Position numbers and translations under genes: made by a program. A model generated the notes under the pieces. It had not been told where the DNA came from. It made no database searches and saw nothing but the letters and a program-made list of their open reading frames with translations. DNA of 45,388 nucleotides from Nitrococcus mobilis (GTDB lineage Bacteria; Pseudomonadota; Gammaproteobacteria; Nitrococcales; Nitrococcaceae). Of this stretch, positions 36,971-44,760 are shown piece after piece. The stretch spans positions 1 to 45,388 of the forward strand of contig JAGFJL010000138.1 of NCBI GenBank assembly GCA_024102725.1. The letters run 5' to 3'. How positions within the stretch are numbered: the first letter of the stretch is position 1; each line of letters starts with the position of its first letter.

Positions 36971-37417
36971 ATGGACAAACAAACCATGCGCGCAGCCATC
37001 CTCGAGGCCAAGGCCCAAAAAGGCATCACCTGGGAGCAACTCGGGCAAACCATCGGCATGTCGCCGGTGTGGACGGCATCGGCCTGTCTGGGCGAAAACA
37101 GTGTGCCGGCAGACCTCGCAGATGAGATGTGCAACACGTTGGGGCTTCCCAGCGAAGTGGCCGCCGCGCTGCAAGAATGCCCTCTCAAAGGCAGCAGCAT
37201 CAAGGAGACTGTGCCGCGCGACCCGCTCATCTATCGCCTCTACGAAGTCATGACGGTCTATGGCGAGAGCATCAAGCAGGTCATCCATGAGAAATTCGGC
37301 GACGGCATCATGAGCGCCATCGACTTCACCCTCGATGTCGACGTGGAAAAGGATCCCAAGGGCGACCGGGTCGTATTGACCTGGAACGGTAAATTTCTAC
37401 CTTACAAACGTTGGTAA
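36971..37417 (+). CDS. cynS: Cyanase (cyanate hydratase)
   Basis: The 148-aa protein is a full-length cyanase, with an N-terminal helix-turn-helix-like part and the C-terminal catalytic domain VPRDPLIYRLYEVMTVYGES followed by FGDGIMSAIDF. The catalytic triad is Arg89, Glu92 and Ser115, matching Arg96/Glu99/Ser122 of E. coli. It converts cyanate and bicarbonate to ammonia and carbon dioxide as a decamer. AGGAG lies seven bases upstream. There is no carbonic anhydrase cynT, transporter or CynR regulator beside it. Confidence 0.96.
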   Translation: MDKQTMRAAILEAKAQKGITWEQLGQTIGMSPVWTASACLGENSVPADLADEMCNTLGLPSEVAAALQECPLKGSSIKETVPRDPLIYRLYEVMTVYGESIKQVIHEKFGDGIMSAIDFTLDVDVEKDPKGDRVVLTWNGKFLPYKRW

Positions 37418-37426
37418 CAGCGACCG

Positions 37427-37467
37427 CGGCCCCATCCGCGGCCGGCGACGGTTTGCCGATGGGGCCG
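37427..37467 (+). terminator. Hairpin after cynS
   Basis: CGGCCCCATC (37427-37436) and GATGGGGCCG (37458-37467) form a perfect 10-bp stem 10 bp after the cynS stop. No T-run follows, so it may be a stabilising hairpin rather than an intrinsic terminator. Confidence 0.4.
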
Positions 37468-37518
37468 ATCACAAGCACAGACACCTTAGTGCTGCAGCCA
37501 CCTCTACAAGCACCACTT

Positions 37519-37580
37519 TTGTCGCGCCCCAAGGTGCGACAATTTGTCGCATTTACTCAAGCACCATACTCAAGCACCAT
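37519..37580. promoter_or_regulatory. Alternating TTGTCGC/GCGACAA sites and a 13-bp tandem repeat
   Basis: TTGTCGC (37519), GCGACAA (37536) and TTGTCGC (37544) form overlapping inverted pairs. They are followed by ACTCAAGCACCAT twice in tandem (37555-37567 and 37568-37580), directly next to the Fur box. It may be the operator of a second regulator or, for the first pair, a terminator stem for cynS. Confidence 0.4.
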
Positions 37581-37581
37581 A

Positions 37582-37600
37582 GCAAATCGTTCTCATTCTG
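37582..37600. promoter_or_regulatory. Fur box upstream of the PCuAC-tonB-exbBD unit
   Basis: GCAAATCGTTCTCATTCTG (reverse complement CAGAATGAGAACGATTTGC) resembles the AATGAGAATGATT form of Fur sites and agrees with the 19-bp consensus at 11 positions. It is about 200 bp before the PCuAC gene. Confidence 0.6.
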
Positions 37601-37802
37601 TAATAGAATCCCGTCATGCCGAATGGCGCGCACGCCATTGAGCGCCCGCCGCCGGATTCGAAAATCGCTAAAGAGACACTTGGCAAACATATAACCAACC
37701 CGATTCATGGCGATTGAATCCATAACGGCCGCTGGTGAAACGGGAGTGAATCGGCGCAGCCGGCCGTGCTCATACCGCGCCATGCGCAACCAGGAGATCA
37801 GT

Positions 37803-38249
37803 ATGGTTAAGAAGCTGTTGGCGAGTGCATTACTCGCCCTATCGGGGCTTGCCTTCGCTGACGAGGGCATAAGCATCGATCAGGGCTGGATCCGGTTGCT
37901 GCCGGCCGAGTTACCGGCAGGCGGTTATTTCGTGCTCGATAACCATACCGATCATACGATCACCCTCACCGGGGTGACGGCAGAGGGTTTCGCGCGCGCT
38001 ATGCTGCACCGCAGCGTCGTGACCAACGGCCACGGCGAGATGCACCATGTCGCCTCGATCGAGGTGCCCGCCGGTGGCCAGCTACGCTTCGCCCCCGGCG
38101 GATATCACATCATGCTCATGGCGCCGCACGATCCGCTCAAACCGGGAGACCGAGTAGCGGTAACGCTCAAATTCGCCGACGGCTCGACCCGCCGCGCCGA
38201 GTTCCTGGTCAAGGGAGCGGCGGCACGGGGCTGGTCCGAGTCGCAATAG
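37803..38249 (+). CDS. PCuAC-type periplasmic copper chaperone
   Basis: The 148-aa protein has a signal peptide (about 1-19, ending AFA), then the PCuAC fold: WIRLLPAELPAGGYFVLDN, MLHRSVVTNGHGEMHHV and PGGYHIMLMAP. The Met and His residues of the last two segments are the copper ligands. Family members deliver Cu(I) to the CuA or CuB site of haem-copper oxidases or serve copper uptake. AGGAG precedes the ATG. It lies 29 bp before tonB and behind a Fur box, so here copper handling is tied to iron-responsive TonB transport (inference). Confidence 0.9.
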   Translation: MVKKLLASALLALSGLAFADEGISIDQGWIRLLPAELPAGGYFVLDNHTDHTITLTGVTAEGFARAMLHRSVVTNGHGEMHHVASIEVPAGGQLRFAPGGYHIMLMAPHDPLKPGDRVAVTLKFADGSTRRAEFLVKGAAARGWSESQ

Positions 38250-38278
38250 ATCCATTTTTACGATAACAAGGCGTCATC

Positions 38279-39034
38279 GTGCCTACAGCGACAACGTGGG
38301 CTAATTTATCTACGCAATCAACGCCGAACTGGCCGGTGGCTGGGTTGGTGCTGGCAGTGCACGCCGTATTGCTATGGGCCATAACGCAACTGGATCAGCC
38401 GGCGCCGCAGCTCGCCGCTGGCGAGCCGCTGATGGTGCGCTTCATTGAGGCGCCACCGGCACCCGAGCCGGTAACCCCGCCGACTAAGCCGGCTCCGAAG
38501 ATCAAACCGGTGCCGAAACCCAAGCCGCAGGTGGAGCGGCCGCCTGAACCGGTCAAACGACCCAAGCCGGTGAAAAAACCGCTTATCGCGCAAACCCGCC
38601 CCAAGCCGGTACCGATGGAAACGGCGCCCAAGCCCCCGCCTCGCCGGGAACCCGTAGCGCAGCCACTGCCCAAGCCGTCACCGCCAGTGCAATCGGCGCC
38701 GGAGCGAGCGCCACGCTCGGCCCCGAACAGCGACACGGCCAAGGAGGCACCGATCATCCCGCCCAATATCGTGGCGGCCTATCGGGACAACCCGCCGCCG
38801 GACTATCCGATGCGCTCACGGCGCCTGGGCGAGCAGGGCAAAGTGTTATTGCGGGTGCACGTCAACACCAGTGGACACGTCAGTCAGATCAAAATACAGC
38901 GCTCTTGCGGCCACCGGCGCCTGGATCGGGCGGCGGTGGAGGCCGTGCGCAATTGGCGTTTCGCGCCGGCCCGCCGGGCCGGACAGCCCATTGCCGCTTG
39001 GGTGCTGGTTCCAATTCAATTCGAGCTAAGTTAA
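38279..39034 (+). CDS. tonB: Energy transducer TonB
   Basis: The 251-aa protein has one N-terminal membrane segment (about 17-35), a long proline/lysine-rich spacer (about 44-150, many KP and PKP repeats), and the TonB C-terminal domain (about 160-251; YPMRSRRLGEQGKVLLRVHV, then VRNWRFAPA). It transmits proton-motive force from ExbBD to outer-membrane receptors. The start is GTG; AAGG lies ten bases upstream. exbB and exbD follow directly. Confidence 0.95.
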   Translation: MPTATTWANLSTQSTPNWPVAGLVLAVHAVLLWAITQLDQPAPQLAAGEPLMVRFIEAPPAPEPVTPPTKPAPKIKPVPKPKPQVERPPEPVKRPKPVKKPLIAQTRPKPVPMETAPKPPPRREPVAQPLPKPSPPVQSAPERAPRSAPNSDTAKEAPIIPPNIVAAYRDNPPPDYPMRSRRLGEQGKVLLRVHVNTSGHVSQIKIQRSCGHRRLDRAAVEAVRNWRFAPARRAGQPIAAWVLVPIQFELS

Positions 39035-39043
39035 GGGTTGACC

Positions 39044-39805
39044 GTGGAAACCGAACACGCGTTAGGCTTCATTAATTTTCTGCAGCAGGCCGATGGCCTC
39101 GCCAGAGCCATTTTGGTGCTGATGCTGCTCGCCTCGTTGATCAGTTGGTATTTGATTCTAACCAAGACGGTGCACAACGTGCTGGCAATCAGGCGCAGCC
39201 GCCGGTTTCTGGAGTTTTTCTGGGATACGCCCTCGCTCACCGCCGTGGCAGCCCAGCTCGAGGAGCAGCGCCCCAAAGACCCATTTTCACGCCTGGCCCA
39301 TCACGGCGTGATCGCCAGCTCCCATCACGAACGCTACGGTGTGAATCGCGAAGGCGAGGCGGGCAGCGCTGGCGACTTCCTCACCCGCGCGCTGCGCAAA
39401 GTGATCGACGAGGAGACCGCACGGGCCGAATCCGGGCTCACATTACTTGCTTCGATCGGCTCCACCGCGCCTTTCGTCGGGCTGCTCGGCACAGTGTGGG
39501 GTATCTACCATGCGCTCATATCCATAGCCCAAAGCGGCAGCGGCGGCTTGGATCAGGTGGCCGGTCCGGTGGGCGAGGCGCTCATCATGACCGCCATCGG
39601 GCTCGCCGTCGCCATCCCGGCGGTACTTGGATACAACTTTCTGGTGCGTAGCAACCGGCTGATGCTGGCGCGACTCGATGGTTTCGCCTACGATCTTTTC
39701 GCCTTTTTCGTTACCGGCGCCAAACTCGATCGACAGACGCAGCCGTCCGAAGCCGTCGCTCATTTGCGCGCGGCCGAGCCGGCCGTGGCTGGCCGGCGGA
39801 GCTAA
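39044..39805 (+). CDS. exbB: Biopolymer transport protein ExbB (MotA/TolQ/ExbB family)
   Basis: The 253-aa inner-membrane protein has three helices (about 22-42, 140-160, 186-206) with the proton-channel segments SIGSTAPFVGLLGTVWGIYH and GPVGEALIMTAIGLAVAIPA. It forms the pentameric stator of the TonB complex. The GTG at 39044 has AAGGG six bases upstream and is preferred to the in-frame TTG at 39038. It lies 9 bp after tonB and 3 bp before exbD. Confidence 0.95.
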   Translation: METEHALGFINFLQQADGLARAILVLMLLASLISWYLILTKTVHNVLAIRRSRRFLEFFWDTPSLTAVAAQLEEQRPKDPFSRLAHHGVIASSHHERYGVNREGEAGSAGDFLTRALRKVIDEETARAESGLTLLASIGSTAPFVGLLGTVWGIYHALISIAQSGSGGLDQVAGPVGEALIMTAIGLAVAIPAVLGYNFLVRSNRLMLARLDGFAYDLFAFFVTGAKLDRQTQPSEAVAHLRAAEPAVAGRRS

Positions 39806-39808
39806 ACC

Positions 39809-40312
39809 ATGGCTTTCGGCAGCTTTAGTGGCCAAGGCGAGCGCGGTACTACGGCCCCTATGACGGAAATCAACGTAATACCATTGGTTGATATCATGCT
39901 GGTGCTACTGGTGATTTTTATCGTCACCGCACCGTTGATCACCAATTCCGTAAAGATCGATCTGCCCAAGGTGGCGAGCCAACCGACCGAGGCAGAAGCA
40001 GAGAGCGTGCAGCTCGCCATCGACGCCGAGGGCCGCTTTTACTGGGATGGCGAATCGATCGACCGGACCGAGCTCAGCGCACGCTTGCTTGCCGCCGGTG
40101 AACGTGTGCCAGCACCCGAGTTGCACCTGCACGCCGACCGCTCGACCCGCTATGAGGTTCTAGCCGAAATCATGGCCGAGGCGGGTAAAGCGGGGCTGGG
40201 TCGCATCGGCTTCGTATCCGATCCCTCGCAAACCGAGGACCCGCACCAGGCCTCGACACAGCCCGCAGCGAATTCCACCCCGCAAGTACAGCACCTGCCC
40301 AGCGGTCATTGA
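39809..40312 (+). CDS. exbD: Biopolymer transport protein ExbD
   Basis: The 167-aa protein has the ExbD/TolR layout: MTEINVIPLVDIMLVLLVIF with the conserved proton-carrying Asp in the membrane helix (about 26-45), then a periplasmic domain (about 55-140; LHADRSTRYEVLAEIMAEAG). A poorly conserved Gln/Pro/Thr-rich tail of about 25 residues follows. It works with ExbB and TonB, and the order tonB-exbB-exbD shows a complete energising unit. Confidence 0.95.
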   Translation: MAFGSFSGQGERGTTAPMTEINVIPLVDIMLVLLVIFIVTAPLITNSVKIDLPKVASQPTEAEAESVQLAIDAEGRFYWDGESIDRTELSARLLAAGERVPAPELHLHADRSTRYEVLAEIMAEAGKAGLGRIGFVSDPSQTEDPHQASTQPAANSTPQVQHLPSGH

Positions 40313-40898
40313 CGAGATTTCATTCGCACCGACTCCTGCGAACGGCTGATGTGCCGTCGGCAACAAGCCGGCTCGTCGTCGGCTTGTCACCAGCGGTGCA
40401 ACGGCACGCACCTCGCGCCCGAGCGCTCAGGAGTATATGAATATACTGTGGGTATCGCGGCGGCATCGAGGCCTGGAAAACCGCCGTGCGGCCCGTTCAA
40501 CCCGTACGGACGGGTTGTGATGCCATGATTGCAAATCCCCCTGGAGGGAGAACAGATCCGCCATTTTTGACGGCGCTTAAATTCGTTACAACGAAGCGCT
40601 GCAGCAAGTGGTGGGGTAAATCGCATTGCTGGGTTGGCCGATGATCGGCAGGGGCACCGAACACGAGCGTCGCTCACGCCTCTATTGAATACATCGGACA
40701 ATGATTTTCCCGACACGGCTGTGTCGATACCAAGGCGGGCGGATCCATGTGGCTCGTGATCGAGGGGTGAGCATCCTTGCTCGTGCCACAAATCCTTTGC
40801 TAACAGAGCTTACAGAAATTGATAGAATTTTTTGTGAATTTTATCACATAACTATAAAATGACTCGTGCGCCAAATTGCGGCCCGCCTGGTGGTGCAT
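40313..40898. other. 586-bp noncoding region after exbD
   Basis: No gene is supported. It contains a hairpin-forming ACAAGCCG/CGGCTTGT pair at about 40362-40388 that may end the tonB operon, a 16-bp palindrome AGTATATGAATATACT (40432-40447, two central bases unpaired), and an AT-rich stretch near 40800-40860. The 134-codon minus frame at 40387-40791 has no recognisable features. Confidence 0.5.
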
Positions 40899-41438
40899 CT
40901 AAAACTGCCTGAAGCGTCCAGCCGCTCCCTGATGGCCGAAAGCCGGATAGTCCTCGTCATCCGGAGGACCCCCGCCGCGCCGGAGTGAGCGCCACCGCCA
41001 AGGCATGAGAAATGAGCCCGACCAGACCCCGAGCTCGGCGGCTTTGGCTTGCCGCTCTTCGCCTATGTAATCACGGCTGCGACAGCGATAGGCGGATGCC
41101 CAGCCCCAGCGAACCATCCAGGCATTGAGATCCTGCCCTTGGAGGTAGCAAACGGCGAGCCGGTGCCCAGCGCGATCCCGTTCGTTGCCCTCACAGCGCA
41201 CCGCCCGCCCGCCGATGCGGGCGGCCAACGCAGCCGCGGCCTTCTGCCCGCATCGCCACGGAAATCCATCCGAGTCGTAACAGGGCTGAGCGTGTTCGGG
41301 AGCGTCGATACCATACAGACGAACGCGCTCGCCCCGGATCTCCAGCGTATCGCCATCCACGACGAGAGGAACGCCGGTTAAAGTCTCTGCAAGCACAAGG
41401 CTTGGTAGTAGCGCGAGCAGAATGAGGAGAAGTCGCAT
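40899..41438 (-). CDS. Secreted thermonuclease-family nuclease (SNase-like)
   Basis: The 179-aa protein has a signal peptide (about 1-17, ending VLA) and the staphylococcal nuclease-like fold: VVDGDTLEIRGERVRLYGID with catalytic Asp and Arg, APEHAQPC, then RDRAGHRLAVCYLQGQDLNAWMV and a second Arg region. Several extra cysteines suggest disulfides in the periplasm. The tail after about 150 (SLRRGGGPPDDED) is not conserved. It would degrade extracellular or periplasmic nucleic acid. No operon partner. Confidence 0.88.
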   Translation of the reverse strand: MRLLLILLALLPSLVLAETLTGVPLVVDGDTLEIRGERVRLYGIDAPEHAQPCYDSDGFPWRCGQKAAAALAARIGGRAVRCEGNERDRAGHRLAVCYLQGQDLNAWMVRWGWASAYRCRSRDYIGEERQAKAAELGVWSGSFLMPWRWRSLRRGGGPPDDEDYPAFGHQGAAGRFRQF

Positions 41439-41890
41439 GGGGTGTTTGGTTGGTTGAAACCGGCTCGCCGTTCATCAAGAAGCATAGCTATCGAACAAAT
41501 TTAATAATAACTAGCGGGGACTTCGGCTAACAAAGCCAGAGATTGACCTTATGCGAAATTCCGCCGCGGAACCGGGGCACCTCCTCATACAACAACGCCC
41601 TGCACCGGCAACCTGCAAGTCGCCACGGGCTCACCGGCGCTCAGTCAGCAATCGTCTAACTTAAGCGTCTCCGTGAGTTGGCGATACGCCACTAAAAGCG
41701 GAATGAATACTGGAATTTCGCCGCTCGCGACCGGAACGCCCTGCGGCGCTAAAAGCACTCGCCCCCGCCAGACCGGCGTAAAACCGCGCCACGCCGGCGA
41801 TCTTCTGCGCGGCCAGAACACCCCGTCGCGCCAGCGACACCCGGTTCCGAGCACCGCCGTGGGTGTGTCTGCGCTCGATGCGCTCGCGCC
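41439..41890. other. Noncoding or decayed stretch
   Basis: No gene is recognised in this 450-bp stretch. The frames open at 41645-41903 on both strands look like compositional shadows. It borders the decayed Spy/CpxP-like gene, so it may be further relic DNA. Confidence 0.45.
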
Positions 41891-42180
41891 CTACCTGCCG
41901 TGACGCTTGTCCTTGCCATGGGCTCCGTGCCTACCCCAACGGCCGTGCCCGAGCATGCTGGAGACCTTCGCGCGCTGCTCCATGGTTGGGCCCCTCGTGG
42001 ACGGTGTCCATGGCATCGGCCATCAGCCGCATTTTCTCACCTAACCCGGCTTTGCATCTCCGCGATCAGTTTGTCGATCGCCGCCTGATCGCCGACGCTC
42101 TCCCATAGGCGCTGCATCAGCGCGCCGCGGTCGCCACGCATTCCTTGAAATTGCTCGGCGAGCTCGGCGCCGATGATTAC
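41891..42180 (-). pseudogene. Frameshifted Spy/CpxP-like (LTXXQ) periplasmic protein remnant
   Basis: Read on the minus strand, three consecutive frames give pieces that fit together. First comes AELAEQFQGMRGDRGALMQR and on to KLIAEMQSRVR then a stop; second, EKMRLMADAMDTVHEG; third, MEQRAKVSSMLGHGRWGRHG and GKDKRHGR then a stop at 41891. The MADAMxxxH..(T)xEQRAK order with a His-rich tail is the pattern of Spy/CpxP/zinc-resistance proteins. At least two frameshifts and a missing signal peptide make it nonfunctional. A truncated sensor kinase lies divergently 49 bp away, so this was probably a cpxP-like gene of a Cpx-type locus. Confidence 0.6.
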
Positions 42181-42228
42181 CTACCCACAAGCCATTCAAT
42201 CCACGCTTGCTAATGGTTTTGGCTAGCC

Positions 42229-42556
42229 ATGATTCTGCTGAGCACGGCGATCTTTCTCGCCCAGCGCCAGTGGGCGGATGACACCATGCCCAGCATGCGC
42301 CATCACGACCGGCTGGTGCACGTTCTGGGGCGAGCGAGAGTCGAAATCCTGCAAAGCGACGACGAGCAGGCACTGGAGCGCTGGCATCAAGATTTGGAGC
42401 GAGGCTTTACCCGGTCGGCTGTATTTCTTTGATCCACATGGTAAAGAGCTCGCTGACCGGCACATTCCAGAGCATGTGCACGACCGCTTGGCGCGCCGGA
42501 GCGACCCCACCGCCGGCCAGCGACGGCGGGCCGAGCGACAGACCGACGCGCGTTAG
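42229..42556 (+). pseudogene. Truncated, frameshifted sensor histidine kinase fragment (CpxA-like)
   Basis: Frame one (42229-42432) encodes ARVEILQSDDEQALERWHQD and LERGFTRS; about base 42418 the reading continues one frame over as GRLYFFDPHGKELADRHIPE and HVHDRLARR, ending with a TAG at 42554-42556. Periplasmic sensor domains of CpxA-type kinases have the same series (length-variable helix, LFLFDxxGxELLxRxxP). Everything downstream (HAMP, His and ATPase domains) and the response regulator are missing. It lies next to the Spy-like remnant. Confidence 0.5.
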
Positions 42557-42595
42557 CACGGCCAATAGAAAGCACTCACCGCTTGGCGAATAAAC

Positions 42596-42835
42596 TCAAT
42601 CACCCTTAACCTGCCTGTTGAGATACTGAGCGGTAGTCAACAGAAACAGGCCTCGAAACAGCTTGTGGAGCGCTTCTTCTGTAGCAAGCGACTGGGCAAG
42701 TGTTTGCTCGGAGTCTAACTGGGGCTCTGGCCGCTTCGGATAGTCCCACACTAAACGAACGGTACCGGATTCGGCCTCCTTGATCTGCAGCCGTGGATTA
42801 CCATGCACCAAATACGCCTCGATTTGATAGTGCAT
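42596..42835 (-). CDS. Small protein of unknown function, Fur-box-linked
   Basis: The 79-aa protein starts MHYQIEAYLVHGNPRLQIKE, followed by a beta-type half (VRLVWDYPKRPEP) and a helical half (LATEEALHKLFRGLFLLTTA). No signal peptide or Cys cluster is seen and I recognise no family. A near-consensus Fur box lies 36 bp upstream, so it is likely made under iron limitation. A role linked to haem or iron use is inference from that site only. Confidence 0.6.
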   Translation of the reverse strand: MHYQIEAYLVHGNPRLQIKEAESGTVRLVWDYPKRPEPQLDSEQTLAQSLATEEALHKLFRGLFLLTTAQYLNRQVKGD

Positions 42836-42870
42836 CGCTTATCTCCAATAGCTTATCGAACGGTACAAAT

Positions 42871-42889
42871 ATTAATGATAATTATTATC
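42871..42889. promoter_or_regulatory. Near-consensus Fur box
   Basis: ATTAATGATAATTATTATC agrees with the 19-bp Fur consensus at 16 positions. It lies between the divergent 79-aa protein gene (36 bp) and the DUF815 ATPase gene (100 bp), so one or both should be iron-repressed. Confidence 0.8.
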
Positions 42890-42988
42890 GTTCGTCAAGA
42901 GATTATCCAAAACCTCTCCTCTCCCCAGCGCCAGGCGTAACAGCCGCACCGAACGCTATCCATCCAAGAGCAGATTTAAAGGTATCCA

Positions 42989-43870
42989 ATGGACAAGCTC
43001 GAACAGGTATTCACCCATGCCGAGCGGTTACTCGAGCGACTTGAGGCTCTGCTGCCGTCGGCTCGAACGGCACCGTGCTGGAATGAGGCGATTGCCTTTC
43101 GCTGGCGCCGCGACGCCGGAGGGGGTTATCTGGAGCCGGTGCGGCATCCACACCGTATCCGGCTTCAGAGCCTGCGCAATATCCGGCGACAAGTGGCTGA
43201 AATCGACCGCAATACCCGACAGTTTCTGGCCGGATTGCCCGCTAACAACGTCCTACTCTGGGGCTCGCGCGGCACCGGTAAATCCTCACTGGTCAAAGCA
43301 CTGCTCAATGAATATGCCGAACAAGGGTTGCGGGAGATTCAGGTCGAAGGTCACGACTTGGTCGACCTCCCACAGATCATGGAACCGCTCCATGGCCGGA
43401 CCGAGCGGTTCATCCTCTTCTGTGACGACCTCTCCTTCGAGGCCGGCGACCCCAGCTATAAGGCACTCAAGGCGGCCCTAGACGGCTCGCTGACGGCAAC
43501 GCCGGAGAATCTGCTGATCTATGCGACCTCCAACCGGCGGCATCTGTTGCCCGAATATCTGCGCGAAAACGAGGCGGCGCGCAACATCGATGGAGAGATT
43601 CATCATGGCGAGGCGGTGGAAGAGAAGATCTCGCTGTCTGAGCGGTTCGGCTTATGGTTATCCTTCCACCCTTTCAATCAAGAGGATTATTTGGATATCT
43701 GTTTCAACTGGCTGGCAGAGCTCGGTGTACCCGTAAATGAACCGGAGGCGGTTCGCCAGGCCGCGCTGCGCTTTGCCCTCGAGCGCGGCTCACGCAGCGG
43801 CCGCGTCGCCTGGCAATTCGCGCGGGACTGGGCAGGCCGGCAGTATCTAGGTGAGAACGAAAAAATATAG
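42989..43870 (+). CDS. AAA+ ATPase, DUF815 family
   Basis: The 293-aa protein has a Walker A GSRGTGKSS (92-100), Walker B RFILFCDDLSFE (about 145-156), a sensor ATSNRRHLLPE, and a C-terminal helical lid (QAALRFALERGSRSGRVAWQ FARDW region). The overall order is that of the DUF815 family of AAA+ proteins of unknown role, found in most proteobacteria. AAAGG lies six bases before the ATG. It is divergent from the unknown 79-aa gene over a Fur box, an unusual position for this family (inference that it may be iron-responsive). Confidence 0.9.
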   Translation: MDKLEQVFTHAERLLERLEALLPSARTAPCWNEAIAFRWRRDAGGGYLEPVRHPHRIRLQSLRNIRRQVAEIDRNTRQFLAGLPANNVLLWGSRGTGKSSLVKALLNEYAEQGLREIQVEGHDLVDLPQIMEPLHGRTERFILFCDDLSFEAGDPSYKALKAALDGSLTATPENLLIYATSNRRHLLPEYLRENEAARNIDGEIHHGEAVEEKISLSERFGLWLSFHPFNQEDYLDICFNWLAELGVPVNEPEAVRQAALRFALERGSRSGRVAWQFARDWAGRQYLGENEKI

Positions 43871-43895
43871 CTTCGCCCCCCGGGCCGAAAAACAA

Positions 43896-43918
43896 CGCCC
43901 CGGCTGCGGGCCGGGGCG
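43896..43918 (-). terminator. Rho-independent terminator of the cytochrome c5 gene
   Basis: CGCCCCGG (43896-43903) and CCGGGGCG (43911-43918) form an 8-bp GC stem with a 7-nt loop. On the minus strand it is followed directly by TTGTTTTT, the T-run of an intrinsic terminator. It lies between the convergent DUF815 and cytochrome genes. Confidence 0.75.
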
Positions 43919-43940
43919 AGGCAAAAAAGAGAATGCCGAT

Positions 43941-44444
43941 CTAGTTCAGATCAATGCCCGTCTTGTCCTCTACCATGTACTCGATGGCGGCGCGCACCTC
44001 CGCCTCGCTGACAGCGCCCCCCTGCGGAGGCATATTGCCGAACCCTTGCAGAGCATGCGCCGCCAGCGTACCCAGGCCTTTTTTAGCACGGGGCGCCCAC
44101 TCATCCTTGTTGCCGATCTGCGGTGCGTTCATAAACTGGGCTGCATGACAAGCTGAGCACACCTGCTTGAAGACCTGCTCGCCGCTACGCGCATCGCTAT
44201 TCGTTGCACTGTCGCTTGCGGCCGCCGCGGCGGCTACCGAGGACTCGTTGACCGTGTTGACCTGACCTACTGGTTGCAAACGCTCGGCTTGTAGGCGGGC
44301 AATCTCCCGCTCCCGTTTCCCGGGCGGTTCATAGACACCTTCCAAGACGTTGGCGAGGATGCCGAATAACACTCCGGCCAGAGCCAGGGCCGCGAGTACG
44401 CCGATGAAATTACGGATAAATCGCCGATCTTGTTCCTGACTCAT
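43941..44444 (-). CDS. Membrane-anchored c5-type cytochrome
   Basis: The 167-aa protein begins MSQEQDRRFIRNF, has one membrane helix (about 14-34), a charged and Ala-rich linker (about 40-90), and a cytochrome c5 domain with the haem motif CSACH (Cys96, Cys99, His100) and the axial Met in GNMPPQGG (about 137). It should carry electrons in the periplasm to a terminal oxidase while held to the inner membrane. TTTTAGGAGGACGCG precedes the ATG. Upstream on the same strand lie one decayed and two intact short copies of its anchor segment. Confidence 0.92.
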   Translation of the reverse strand: MSQEQDRRFIRNFIGVLAALALAGVLFGILANVLEGVYEPPGKREREIARLQAERLQPVGQVNTVNESSVAAAAAASDSATNSDARSGEQVFKQVCSACHAAQFMNAPQIGNKDEWAPRAKKGLGTLAAHALQGFGNMPPQGGAVSEAEVRAAIEYMVEDKTGIDLN

Positions 44445-44463
44445 CGCGTCCTCCTAAAAAGTT

Positions 44464-44580
44464 AGGCAATCGCCAATAAATGTTGGCAAGGACGCCGCAC
44501 TTACTCTTGCCGCTAGAGCCAGGGCAACAATCAACACTTATGGCATCACAGATAAATCGCCTGTCTTGGTCCTGACTCCT
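44464..44580 (-). pseudogene. Decayed copy of the cytochrome membrane-anchor segment
   Basis: The minus strand reads (R)SQDQDRRFICDA after a leader TTAGAGGACGCAAGG that is nearly identical to the cytochrome leader, but the start ATG is AGG and the Shine-Dalgarno AGGAGG is AGAGG. After a scrambled middle it resumes KCGVLANIYWRLPN, matching the CGVLANV end of the micro-proteins. It is a third, dead copy. Confidence 0.65.
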
Positions 44581-44600
44581 TGCGTCCTCTAAAACGCCAA

Positions 44601-44714
44601 CTAGGCGCCTGCCACGACATTGGCAAGAACACCGCAGGCGATTCCCATCACCGCCAGGGCAACGAGTACCATCATAAAGTTGCGAATAAACTGCTGATCT
44701 TGCTCTTTACTCAT
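44601..44714 (-). CDS. 37-aa single-helix micro-protein, copy of the cytochrome c5 anchor
   Basis: The frame encodes MSKEQDQQFIRNF, then a hydrophobic helix (MMVLVALAVMGIACGVLANV) and ends VAGA. Its first 36 residues parallel residues 1-36 of the cytochrome at 43941 (MSQEQDRRFIRNF ... GILANVLEG). A strong AGGAGGAA lies four to six bases before the ATG. It is too short for usual gene callers. Conservation of start, ribosome-binding site and reading frame in two neighbouring copies argues for expression. It may be a small helper subunit of an oxidase or cytochrome complex (inference). Confidence 0.65.
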   Translation of the reverse strand: MSKEQDQQFIRNFMMVLVALAVMGIACGVLANVVAGA

Positions 44715-44760
44715 CAAGTTCCTCCTTAAGGAAGCTCTGAAATTTCCCACTTTTACTCTG

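Noticed and set aside
40387..40791. 134-codon minus frame after exbD
   Set aside because: No domain, no ribosome-binding site, crosses palindromic sequence.
41645..41903. Short frames on both strands before the Spy-like remnant
   Set aside because: Low-information Arg/Pro-rich translations without family features.
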